From Pseudomonadota bacterium (GTDB taxonomy: Bacteria; Myxococcota; Bradymonadia; UBA4248): a stretch of DNA of 10,331 bases. Of the stretch, positions 1-6,601 are shown piece by piece. The notes under the pieces were generated by a model. The model made no database searches, had not been told where the DNA came from, and worked only from the letters and a program-made list of their open reading frames with translations. The stretch lies in the NCBI GenBank assembly GCA_017629415.1, contig JAGBXG010000042.1:1-10331 (forward strand), written 5' to 3'. The stretch's first letter is position 1, and every line of letters begins with the position of its first letter. Position numbers and translations under genes: made by a program.

Positions 1-225
1 GCACACCATAGCCTCGAAGCATTTGCCAAAGCCATCCCAGGCTCTGACAGTGCCACTGCAAAACTCATTGATATGGCATCCGAAGCACGCTTGGGTCATC
101 CACTGAACGAAGATGACATGCAAAAAGCCGCAGATTTGCTCAAATTAGCCCAAACCGAAGCCGCCCAACAAACACCGGCATGGCGACGCATCCTCGGCTG
201 GATCAATCCTGTGATAAGATTTTAA
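1..225 (+). CDS. C-terminal end of a protein, possibly DUF4129/TgpA-like
   Basis: The frame is open from the first base and ends at TAA 223-225, giving 74 residues of a protein whose start lies outside the window. The segment LIDMASEARLGHPLNEDDM, followed by an Ala/Leu-rich helix, resembles the C-terminal DUF4129 region of transglutaminase-like TgpA membrane proteins, where a 'L..LY..ARYG..P' pattern is common. Here the Tyr positions are Met and Leu, so the match is loose. The tail ends with a basic and aromatic stretch, WRRILGWINPVIRF. The stop codon lies inside a short palindrome (AAGATT-TT-AATCTT, 216-229). That the frame is coding is well supported by its amino-acid composition and lack of stops. 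The family assignment is a guess from a short motif. Confidence 0.6.
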   Translation, partial: AHHSLEAFAKAIPGSDSATAKLIDMASEARLGHPLNEDDMQKAADLLKLAQTEAAQQTPAWRRILGWINPVIRF

Positions 226-355
226 TCTTCTGCTCTGCCCCGGCTCACGCCACGGTATACGCAAAGGTCTTTTTGGGGCTTGAAGGTTTCATTTATCTGT
301 TTATCGTCACTCTCTTACCTATGAGCAAAAAATGTGAATTTGCAACTTATCTCTC

Positions 356-694
356 TCAATCTCTAGATAGTAGATTTAGAGCTTGCCTGTCTGATAATTC
401 ACCGTTCCAATGCTTAAACAACGTATCGTAATTATCAGAAGCCCATGAAATAATCTCATTTTCCCTCCTAAATGGTCTCAAAGGTCTTATATCTCTTTGA
501 GAGGTTATGATAACCGGTATAAGTTCATCACCTACCCCAACCTTTATTCTCATCACATTATGCTGTGTATTTCGTGTACAACCTGCGGAATCTAACCAAA
601 TGTCATACGGTAGTCCGGACTCCTGTTTTCTAAGATTAGCCATTTCAAAACAGGTGTGCTTTTCTTCATAACGTCTTCTTTGAATAAGAGTCAT
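356..694 (-). CDS. Small conserved hypothetical protein of mobile-element type
   Basis: This 112-residue protein has no signal peptide or membrane segment. Its core, residues about 27-60, contains LPYDIWLDSAGCTRNTQHN and then a basic strand and DELIPVII. The C-terminus carries an HWNGELSDRQAL motif. This combination recalls small hypothetical proteins met in phages and plasmids; I know no function for them. The ATG at 692-694 is chosen because GAGGTGGAG precedes it at good spacing; the next internal Met (residue 18) has no ribosome binding site. The start overlaps the stop of a Cys-rich frame (ATATGA), so it was probably translationally coupled to a gene that is now truncated. It lies in the accessory island, opposite in strand to the GNAT gene. 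It looks intact. Confidence 0.72.
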   Translation of the reverse strand: MTLIQRRRYEEKHTCFEMANLRKQESGLPYDIWLDSAGCTRNTQHNVMRIKVGVGDELIPVIITSQRDIRPLRPFRRENEIISWASDNYDTLFKHWNGELSDRQALNLLSRD

Positions 695-789
695 ATCTCC
701 ACCTCACTTAGTTTGAGTTGTTTATTTCTATAGTCACAGCAACAACCATTGTCGCCATCATCACACGCACTTATACCACAGGAAATTTG
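691..789 (-). pseudogene. Cys-rich C-terminal remnant upstream of the 112-aa gene
   Basis: On the minus strand an open frame of 32 codons runs from just after an in-frame stop (790-792) to TGA at 691-693. It encodes ISCGISACDDGDNGCCCDYR followed by NKQLKLSEVEI. Six Cys in about 16 residues and the CDDGDN motif are not random-looking. The stop overlaps the ATG of the next gene in the usual coupled ATGA arrangement, and the ribosome binding site of that gene sits within this frame. No ATG, GTG or TTG start is available in frame. A nearby ATG (ATGACAAATTTCC) is out of frame, so a frameshift or loss of the 5' part is likely. The CDDGD string echoes the DUF4215 repeats encoded from 1987, but one motif is too little to claim homology. 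Confidence 0.35.
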
Positions 790-941
790 TCATCCCGTCA
801 TCAGCACCATTAAACCGCATATTTTCTGGAGATTCCGAAAACTTTAGCCGTCTGATAAAAAAGGATACGTGACGAAGTATCTGACACCGGAGCCTCAATT
901 TTTGAGTTGCTTATCAATGCCGTAGAATTGGAGTAGACGCA

Positions 942-1355
942 GTGATTCAAGAACAAAATTTTGAACTGCTAAAAAGCATTTTTTACGACAATCTGGAACA
1001 AGAGATGTACCTTGCGTTCAGAGAAACCATTGACCGTCTCTGTTTTCCTGACCTTCGTAAATGGTCTGTGGACTCTAACGGGTACAGACTTATCATGTGT
1101 GATGGCAAGCCTGTTGGATTCCTAAGGGTCCTCAACAAATACGTAAACGGCATCTACGTGATGCCTGAACACAGGCGTAAAGGTCTTGCTAGAAAAGCCG
1201 TAAGGCAGTTTATCGCTGACGGCGGCGAGATTGAAACTCTGCATATAGTGCGCGGAAACAAGACTGCACAGGCTTTCTGGAAATCAGTTTTCAAACTGAA
1301 AAAGATGGATTCCTGTCCAACGAACACCTTATACCGTGTAGTTGGTCTTCGGTAG
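942..1355 (+). CDS. GNAT-family N-acetyltransferase
   Basis: The product has 137 residues, within the usual range for a single GNAT domain. The core is clear: strand 4 and motif A read VNGIYVMPEHRRKGLA (residues about 68-83), with RRKGLA as the acetyl-CoA pyrophosphate-binding loop (R/Q-x-x-G-x-A type). Later NKTAQAFWKSVF (106-117) matches the motif B pattern 'N..A...Y/W...GF', with Val-Phe in place of Gly-Phe. GNAT enzymes transfer an acetyl group from acetyl-CoA to an amine; the substrate here is unknown. The start is GTG at 942, with TTGGAG (928-933) eight bases upstream. It converges on the methyltransferase fragment with a 23-bp gap. Compact GNATs beside DNA methyltransferases are common in phages, so an accessory origin is likely. 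Confidence 0.85.
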   Translation: MIQEQNFELLKSIFYDNLEQEMYLAFRETIDRLCFPDLRKWSVDSNGYRLIMCDGKPVGFLRVLNKYVNGIYVMPEHRRKGLARKAVRQFIADGGEIETLHIVRGNKTAQAFWKSVFKLKKMDSCPTNTLYRVVGLR

Positions 1356-1378
1356 AAAAGGTAAAACCACCAACATCA

Positions 1379-1837
1379 TCAATAGTTAAGGAACAGGGAT
1401 TCTTTCACCTGTACGACACCTTGTTCCTTAATCCTGCTGAATGACGAACCGCCAGACTCCAAATACATGTGTCTCTTGTAAAGATGTTTTGGCACATCTG
1501 CTGTCATGTCGAACTCACCTCGTTTCCCGTCGTAGGACAATACCCAGCGAACACCACGTCGGTTCAAATCTTCAAGATAAGAAAAGAATCTACCGTGGTC
1601 GAATTTTCCTGCGTACATTCCCTTTGTTCCAATATACGGAGGGTCTAAGTACACAAGGTCTCCACTTGTTGCATCTTTTGTTGTCTCTTCATAGTCTGCA
1701 CATACGAATGATACGTCGTGAACTGCTGAAGACCATACGTGAATGATTTGTTTTAGTTTTTCAGGGTGGATGCCTGGTCTCCCGATATGAAACGAGCTAT
1801 TGAACTCTCCCTTTTCATTGAATCTTATCAGTGCGGC
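1379..1837 (-). pseudogene. Truncated D12-class DNA adenine methyltransferase (C-terminal part)
   Basis: The frame is open from an in-frame stop at 1838-1840 to TGA at 1379-1381 (152 codons). It carries, in order, IRFNEKGEFN, a central helical segment (KLKQIIHVWSSAVHDVSFVC), the catalytic motif IV DPPY (codons at 1634-1645), a WVLSYDGKRG segment, and the ending SFSRIKEQG...VQVKESLFLNY typical of Dam/D12 enzymes, which methylate N6 of adenine. Complete D12 enzymes are near 270-290 residues and begin with a KWxGGK segment and an FxGxG SAM-binding motif. Both are absent, and the sequence right of 1838 encodes nothing similar. A GTG at 1652-1654 opens a shorter reading but would leave even less of the domain. 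The remnant should lack methyltransferase activity. It is probably the end of an inserted or deleted segment. Confidence 0.8.
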
Positions 1838-1842
1838 TCACG

Positions 1843-1859
1843 CCGGGGCTTTGCCCCGG
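1843..1859. repeat. Perfect GC-rich hairpin CCGGGGC-TTT-GCCCCGG
   Basis: The 7-bp arms are perfect, with a 3-base loop. It lies immediately beside the broken end of the methyltransferase remnant. It follows the 11-mer CGGCTCACGCC (1834-1844), which also occurs at 241-251. No T-run follows on the plus strand, so it reads better as a REP-like element or boundary mark than as a terminator for plus-strand transcripts. On the minus strand it lies just past the strong terminator at 1869-1892. Confidence 0.5.
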
Positions 1860-1868
1860 AGACCACAC

Positions 1869-1892
1869 AAAAAAAAGGGGCTATGCCCCTTT
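1869..1892 (-). terminator. Rho-independent terminator of the fibro-slime operon
   Basis: Read on the minus strand, an 8-bp stem AAAGGGGC / GCCCCTTT with the 3-base loop ATA runs directly into five further T residues, making a run of eight T. It begins 94 bp downstream of the stop of the fibro-slime lipoprotein gene and is correctly oriented for it. On the plus strand the hairpin is followed by GG, so it should act in one direction only. Confidence 0.85.
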
Positions 1893-1923
1893 GGAATTCT
1901 GCAATCTTGAGTTTGCTTTGGAA

Positions 1924-1944
1924 CCCTCTCCTATTGGGAGAGGG
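1924..1944. repeat. Hairpin CCCTCTCC-TATTG-GGAGAGGG
   Basis: This is a perfect 8-bp inverted repeat with a 5-base loop, between the fibro-slime stop codon and the terminator. It is not followed by a T-run on either strand. In the operon transcript it would form a 3'-UTR stem that may protect the RNA end. It could also be a dispersed repeat: it sits beside a TTTGGAA string (1916-1922) like the one beside the terminator (1890-1896). Confidence 0.5.
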
Positions 1945-1986
1945 CTACCGTCAAACGGCATAAGGTAAAATCCCTGGCAAAATCTC

Positions 1987-4900
1987 CTAGTTGACAGCCG
2001 GCGAGCAGTAAATACTGCATGCACCGTTACCGTTCTGATCGCCATCATCACAGGATTCACCATATTCGGCCTGAATGATGCCGTCACCACAACGAATAGG
2101 CAATGTACAATCGGCGTTACAGGTACCATAGGAACCGTTATTGATGCCGTTGTCACATTCTTCGTATGCTGCATCAACAATAGCATCACCACAGCGCGGC
2201 GGGAAATAGCTGCAACCAAGGCCGCAGCCGCCGTAAGAACCATCGTTGACGCCGTCGTCGCAGACTTCACCAATCCAGCCTTGAACAACGCCGTCACCGC
2301 AAACCGGTTTGGTACATTTGGACGTGCAGTTGTCTTTGTCCGAGGTATTGCCGTCATCGCATTCTTCGCCTTCTTCAAGGACACCGTTGCCGCAGCCGGC
2401 TTTCTGGCAGTTGGCAAGGCAACCCGAACCCGGTTTGCCATTGTTTACACCTTCGTCACAGGCTTCAGGAGCTTCGACAACACCGTTACCACAATTAATA
2501 TTGCTGGCGTATTTACACGATTCCGTGCAGCCTTCGCCGCCATCGCAGTCTTCACCGGCTTCAATGACACCGTTGCCGCAATGTGCTGCCAGCTGACAAT
2601 TCACACAACCGTGCTGAATGGCATAATCATCATTGACGTGGCCATCGCCAAGATCGCAAACTTCGTTGCCGCGAATCAAACCATCGCCGCAAACAGCATC
2701 GCATGTACTCGGTCCCATATCGAGGAAACCAGACAGCTCAAGTTTGAAGTTGGAATCGGCTGTATAACGTTCAGCATGGAAGAAACTGATCGGATAAATA
2801 CCGCCTTCATACAACTCATAAGTTTTGTCGTATTTTGCACCTGTTTCCGCGTTCTTTTCACCTCTAAGCTGGAAGCTGCCATTAGATGCCGAATGACAAC
2901 CACCGAGATCGATAGCCTGTTTGCCATTCACAAACACCCAAACATCGTCATCACCCGTGAAGTTTAAGCGTTCATTGTTACCACGGAATTTAAAGTAAGT
3001 TTGAATATGCGTGGTGAAATGGAAGTTCTGGTCTTTTCTTCCGCTATCCTGGTTCCCTTCATTGCCATAACCACGATCAGTCAATGGGAAGAATCTGTTG
3101 CTGCTAAACTGGTATTTGCCGGTGTTTTTGTCAGCAATATTGAGTTTGATAGCTTCTTTGAACGTCTGATTGATACCAGGATAATCGCGATACCACATTT
3201 GGAATGAGTTTTCACCAATCTCAGCAGTGCTGGTTCCGCCCCATCCGCCGTCACATTTACCTGCAGAATTCCACACAGGAAGACCGTCAGCCCCTAACGT
3301 ATCCTTTACGATATCCGTACAAACACTGCCCGGGTTACTGCGTTGGAAATCGGGATGCCCCTTGCCGCCACGGAATTTTTCACCATAACTCTTGGCCATA
3401 TCATTGGTGATACAACCATCTTTCGCTGTGGTTGTAGCATTGCGGCATTCTGATGAATCATAACCTCGGAAATCGCGATATGTCGCCTGTAGGTTAATGA
3501 CATCGGGATAATCATAGGAATATTCCGTACAAGAGAAACCTTCTTCATGCGTACAAATGGAAGAACAGCCGTCACCGGATACGAGGTTGCCGTCATCACA
3601 TTCTTCGCCGGCTTCCCAAATGGTAATGCCGTCACCGCAAACAGGCTTACATGTGCCGTCATCACTGCAAACAAAGATCGATTCACGTTTACAGAAGGGA
3701 TCGCAGCCATCACCAGCCAGGCGATTGCCATCATCACACATTTCGCCTTTATCCACAAAAGTATCGCCGCAAGCACCTTTGACACAAGATGTCCCTGCAG
3801 CTTCGCAACGCCAGCCCGTCTGAATCATACACAAATCTGTGCAGCCAGCCGTTTTCTTACCAGGCCCTTCGTCACATTCTTCGGCACCTTGCAATACGCC
3901 ATCACCGCATTTCGCGGTATTCGTGCAAGCTTGACCCGGTGTAAGGCATTCATAACCGGCATCAATCTGACAACCTGTGCAACCATCATTATCTTTATGA
4001 TTGCCGTCATCACATTTTTCATCGCCTTCGACTTTGCTATCACCGCAAACCGATTCATGACAAACACCGCCGGTTTCGGGGCAGGCAAAACCGGTTTCAC
4101 GTTGGCAATAGGGATCGCAACCATCACCGGTTTCACGGTTGGCATCGTCGCAATCTTCATCACCAGCCACGAGACCATCACCGCAGGCACTGGCATAACA
4201 GCCATGTTCAACATCACATATCCAGCCTGCTTCGAGCATACATTTAGAGCTGCAGCCGTCACCATCTACGGTGTTGCTGTCATCACATTTTTCAGTGCCT
4301 TCGACTTTGCCATCACCGCAGACAACTTCGCGACAATTCTTACCTTCAGGACAATCCCAGCCCATCTCAATTTGACAGCCGCCAGAACAGCCGTCGCCTG
4401 CCGTCTTATTGCCATCGTCGCAAGTCTCACCTGCATCTAAAACCGAGTTGCCGCAAGCAGTCGGCTCAGCAGGATTTTGGCTCGGATCATCACCGGGATC
4501 AGGATCCACCACGACTTTTTCACACGGTTCACCCGGCGTCTCACAATAATATCCAGGCTCTAAACCGCAAACATCACTGCAACCATCGCCGGAAAGATAA
4601 TTACCATCGTCACAAGTCTCACGATGCGTAATCAAGCCATCGCCGCAATAACGATAGTTTTCATCATACCGGCAAATCACATTACAAACATTGTAGTCAG
4701 TCGTGGAATCACTGTTGCCATCACATGCCTCACCATGCTCTTTGCTGACAATATTGTCCCCACATTTCAAAGGATTTTGACAAGTCACTGTGCAGCCGTT
4801 TCCCGTCATCGAATATTCCACCGGATTATCGCCAGGATCACAGGCTTCGCCATCATCCTTTTGGCCATTGCCGCAATTCTCGTGAATACAAGGTTTGCCA

Positions 4901-5463
4901 GCTTCGTCACAATGATAACCCGATTCCACGGCTTTGCAGTCTGCACTGCAGCCATCACCGTCCGAATCATTGCCGTCATCGCAAACTTCATCGGCATCCA
5001 ATGAACCATTACCGCACAAATCCGTCTGAACACAAAGCTGACCAGGCGTCGGACAATCATAACCATTTTCACGATGACAATCCGAAGCACAGCCATCACC
5101 GCTGACAACATTGCTGTCATCACATTGCTCGCCGGCATCCAATGAACCATTGCCGCACATCACAATGTCTACATCGACTTCACTGCAGGCACCGCCCTCA
5201 GAAGGACAAGTATAACCATACTCTAGCTCGCAAGCCGAACTGCAGCCATCACGACCCACTTTATTTCCGTCATCACACTGTTCACTACCTGCAACAATAC
5301 CATCACCGCAAACAGCTTCAACGCCAGGTTCACCAGGTTTGCCAGGTTCGCCAGGTTGATTCGTATTCGGATCATCCGGCAATGTTCCTGGAACACTGTC
5401 ATCCGAACACCCAACCATCAAAAAACAGCTCAATGCTGCCCATAAAAACCATTTCTTTGACAT
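1987..5463 (-). CDS. Large surface lipoprotein with 20 DUF4215 Cys-rich repeats and a fibro-slime domain
   Basis: The product is 1158 residues. The start is ATG 5461-5463: TAAGGAGG precedes it by 5 bases, and the protein then opens with a lipoprotein signal, [19 protein letters not shown], with Cys19 as the lipidated residue. The longer frame to 5553 only adds codons overlapping the upstream gene. An acidic Pro/Gly linker (collagen-like [10 protein letters not shown]) follows. From residue about 50 to 645 there are 13 repeats of the 'CGDG...GE.CDDGN...GDGCS..C' type (DUF4215), with a Pro/Asp linker at about 316-336 between units 6 and 7. Residues about 650-915 form a fibro-slime domain (PA14-like), with the hallmark motifs [20 protein letters not shown] (about 833-853) and [17 protein letters not shown]. 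Seven more DUF4215 units reach the C-terminus, [10 protein letters not shown]. The many Cys imply an oxidised, disulfide-stabilised extracellular rod. Role in adhesion, matrix or glycan binding is inferred from the domain types. It is the second gene of an operon. Confidence 0.92.
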   Translation of the reverse strand: MSKKWFLWAALSCFLMVGCSDDSVPGTLPDDPNTNQPGEPGKPGEPGVEAVCGDGIVAGSEQCDDGNKVGRDGCSSACELEYGYTCPSEGGACSEVDVDIVMCGNGSLDAGEQCDDSNVVSGDGCASDCHRENGYDCPTPGQLCVQTDLCGNGSLDADEVCDDGNDSDGDGCSADCKAVESGYHCDEAGKPCIHENCGNGQKDDGEACDPGDNPVEYSMTGNGCTVTCQNPLKCGDNIVSKEHGEACDGNSDSTTDYNVCNVICRYDENYRYCGDGLITHRETCDDGNYLSGDGCSDVCGLEPGYYCETPGEPCEKVVVDPDPGDDPSQNPAEPTACGNSVLDAGETCDDGNKTAGDGCSGGCQIEMGWDCPEGKNCREVVCGDGKVEGTEKCDDSNTVDGDGCSSKCMLEAGWICDVEHGCYASACGDGLVAGDEDCDDANRETGDGCDPYCQRETGFACPETGGVCHESVCGDSKVEGDEKCDDGNHKDNDGCTGCQIDAGYECLTPGQACTNTAKCGDGVLQGAEECDEGPGKKTAGCTDLCMIQTGWRCEAAGTSCVKGACGDTFVDKGEMCDDGNRLAGDGCDPFCKRESIFVCSDDGTCKPVCGDGITIWEAGEECDDGNLVSGDGCSSICTHEEGFSCTEYSYDYPDVINLQATYRDFRGYDSSECRNATTTAKDGCITNDMAKSYGEKFRGGKGHPDFQRSNPGSVCTDIVKDTLGADGLPVWNSAGKCDGGWGGTSTAEIGENSFQMWYRDYPGINQTFKEAIKLNIADKNTGKYQFSSNRFFPLTDRGYGNEGNQDSGRKDQNFHFTTHIQTYFKFRGNNERLNFTGDDDVWVFVNGKQAIDLGGCHSASNGSFQLRGEKNAETGAKYDKTYELYEGGIYPISFFHAERYTADSNFKLELSGFLDMGPSTCDAVCGDGLIRGNEVCDLGDGHVNDDYAIQHGCVNCQLAAHCGNGVIEAGEDCDGGEGCTESCKYASNINCGNGVVEAPEACDEGVNNGKPGSGCLANCQKAGCGNGVLEEGEECDDGNTSDKDNCTSKCTKPVCGDGVVQGWIGEVCDDGVNDGSYGGCGLGCSYFPPRCGDAIVDAAYEECDNGINNGSYGTCNADCTLPIRCGDGIIQAEYGESCDDGDQNGNGACSIYCSPAVN

Positions 5464-5468
5464 CGTTA

Positions 5469-5476
5469 CCTCCTTA
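5469..5476 (-). promoter_or_regulatory. Perfect Shine-Dalgarno TAAGGAGG for the fibro-slime gene
   Basis: On the minus strand the order is TGA (stop of the upstream lipoprotein gene, 5479-5477), TAAGGAGG, TAACG, ATG. The site directly abuts the upstream stop. It settles the start at 5463 rather than the in-frame ATG at 5553 and suggests coupled, efficient translation of the large protein. Confidence 0.9.
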
Positions 5477-6130
5477 TCAGTAGCGAATCCATTCTTCAAT
5501 AATGCCATCGCCATTATTATCGCGCCCAACTTGAGCAATACTGCCTTCGGCATTAAATATTGTTACTGTCTCACGTTTGCCATCACAAGCCACATCAATT
5601 TCCTCGCGAGTCAATACACCCTTGCGGTAAAATCGAAGCAGATTGGGATAAACTTCGAAATGACTTTCGCCATCAATCGCGACGCTGTTGCATGACTGCT
5701 GATAAAATTCCGTTCGCGCCAGCAAACCATCATCGTAATACAACATGCGATCCGTTATACCATCGAAATTCGCATCAATTTCTTCCCGGATCAACTCTTC
5801 CTTTGCATTGTAAAACATAAAACGATCGACTCGACCGTCAAAATTTAAATCCAGCTCCTGACGAACCAGCATCAGCTCGCCTTCACCTTCCTCATCGCTC
5901 GCTTTTTTGTACGTATAAAACTTCCATAAATCGACTTGACCATCATGATTCATATCAAAAACCTGACGTTTCATCCCCGTATTGTCAAAACGATGATTCT
6001 CAAATGCTTCCTTAAAAACAAGACGCTGACCCACATTCGTTTTCTTACCCGAAGATGCGCACCCAAACACCAACATCGCAATAAATATCAACGATAACAA
6101 ACAAAACATGCGATTTTCAATACGCTTCAT
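5477..6130 (-). CDS. Lipoprotein with five calcium-loop-like DxNxDG repeats
   Basis: The product is 217 residues. The N-terminus [27 protein letters not shown] is a lipoprotein signal: basic start, hydrophobic core, lipobox VFGC with Cys24. Ser and Ala follow, so outer-membrane sorting is likely. The mature part carries repeats of 'D-x-N-x-D-G-x-x-D' (EF-hand or dockerin-like loops) followed by aromatic strands: DMNHDGQVD (59-67), DLNFDGRVD (94-102), DANFDGITD (119-127), a degenerate DVACDGKRE (179-187), and DNNGDGIIE (204-212). Calcium binding is inferred from the loops, and the family name is not known to me. The start is ATG 6128-6130, with an AGGGG/AAAGG purine stretch upstream. It is the first gene of an operon with the fibro-slime lipoprotein 13 bp downstream, so the two probably act at the same surface structure. 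Two Cys (147 and 182) could form a disulfide. Confidence 0.87.
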   Translation of the reverse strand: MKRIENRMFCLLSLIFIAMLVFGCASSGKKTNVGQRLVFKEAFENHRFDNTGMKRQVFDMNHDGQVDLWKFYTYKKASDEEGEGELMLVRQELDLNFDGRVDRFMFYNAKEELIREEIDANFDGITDRMLYYDDGLLARTEFYQQSCNSVAIDGESHFEVYPNLLRFYRKGVLTREEIDVACDGKRETVTIFNAEGSIAQVGRDNNGDGIIEEWIRY

Positions 6131-6386
6131 GCCTTTACCCCTGGCTCTTCATGCCATGACGCTTTAAAATGATGCAAATTTCTCGATATCCAATTTCCCA
6201 TAGACCCATAAGCCGCAAGGATAAATCCATATTATGCCATATCATGAGAAATTTTCTCATTCAACTTGCGTTCTTACAGCCAAATTCCACTTAAAAATCA
6301 AGCCCCAATATATGAACATAACCCAATGCATGCGGTTCTGCACAAAATATTGCACGCTTCCCCCCCAACTATAGAATTTTTATGAT
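6131..6386. other. Non-coding part of the divergent intergenic region
   Basis: No credible coding frame is seen between the lipoprotein start and the palindromic mosaic. This AT-rich stretch must contain the promoter of the minus-strand lipoprotein operon and possibly one for the plus-strand radical SAM gene. For the plus strand only a poor candidate is visible: TTGCAC (6350-6355), 16 bases, TAGAAT (6372-6377). A run of eight C (6360-6366 with neighbours, near 'cttccccccc') precedes it and may be prone to slippage. Confidence 0.4.
6229..6260 (-). promoter_or_regulatory. Candidate promoter/operator of the lipoprotein operon
   Basis: A perfect 17-bp palindrome, ATGAGAAA-T-TTTCTCAT (6244-6260), lies about 115-130 bp upstream of the lipoprotein start. 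On the minus strand it is followed after about 8-10 bases by a -10-like hexamer: CATAAT (6236-6231) or TAATAT (6234-6229). A TTGAAT (6264-6259) overlaps its upstream edge, but its spacing of 22 bases to CATAAT is too long for a standard -35. The palindrome has the size and symmetry of a dimeric repressor site positioned over the -35 region. Palindrome: seen. Promoter and operator role: inferred. Confidence 0.35.
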
Positions 6387-6551
6387 AAGGGGACTGACGC
6401 CCCCTTCGGCGCTATTTGGCGCGGCGTATGGCGCAACGCGACATAGCCCGCGCCGCAGGGCGTATGACGGCCAAAGGCCGACATAGCCCGCGCCATACCG
6501 CGCAAATACGCGCCTACCCCCAACGGCGCTATGCCAAATGGCATACGCGCC
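6387..6551. repeat. Mosaic of palindromic repeats (BIME/REP-like)
   Basis: This GC-rich block is built from repeated and inverted pieces. It opens with the hairpin AAGGGG...CCCCTT (6387-6406). The 16-mer CGACATAGCCCGCGCC occurs at 6439-6454 and again at 6479-6494, exactly 40 bp apart, with GGCC-AAA-GGCC between. CGGCGCTAT occurs at 6407-6415 and 6524-6532. The block ends in a strong hairpin, GGCGC-TATGCCA-AA-TGGCATA-(C)-GCGCC (6525-6551), whose 12-bp stem has one bulged C. GCGTATG and its complement recur throughout. It lies between divergent genes, so it could affect either transcript. An open frame across it on the minus strand is read as a by-product of the repeats. Confidence 0.75.
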
Positions 6552-6601
6552 TTTAATTTGCCCTCATATTTCACGTCAAAAATTTCATCCCTATCATTCC
6601 C

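Noticed and set aside
226..355. A 14-codon minus-strand frame (MKPSSPKKTFAYTVA) near 250-295
   Set aside because: It is very short with only a weak upstream purine stretch. I cannot support it as a gene.
226..1840. The island as an active mobile element or an anti-phage defence system
   Set aside because: No integrase, transposase, nuclease or other effector is present, and two of the genes are broken. A decayed fragment explains it better.
1881..5150. Several long open frames on both strands inside the fibro-slime gene, with very Ala/Val/Thr/Ile-rich products
   Set aside because: They are shadows of the repetitive DUF4215 codons (GAT/GAC/GGT/TGC read in other frames). Their compositions are unnatural and they match no domain.
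1987..5400. Regularly spaced short repeats that might suggest a CRISPR array
   Set aside because: The repeats are imperfect, follow codon phase and encode CGDG...CDDGN units. They are protein repeats.
5464..5553. A longer N-terminus for the fibro-slime protein, starting at an in-frame ATG at 5553
   Set aside because: It would overlap the upstream lipoprotein gene and bury the lipoprotein signal 30 residues inside. The perfect TAAGGAGG before 5463 and the signal peptide fix the shorter start.
6380..6574. A 64-codon minus-strand frame across the palindromic block
   Set aside because: It is made entirely of the palindromic repeats, has a biased composition and shows no domain. It is better explained as non-coding repeat.
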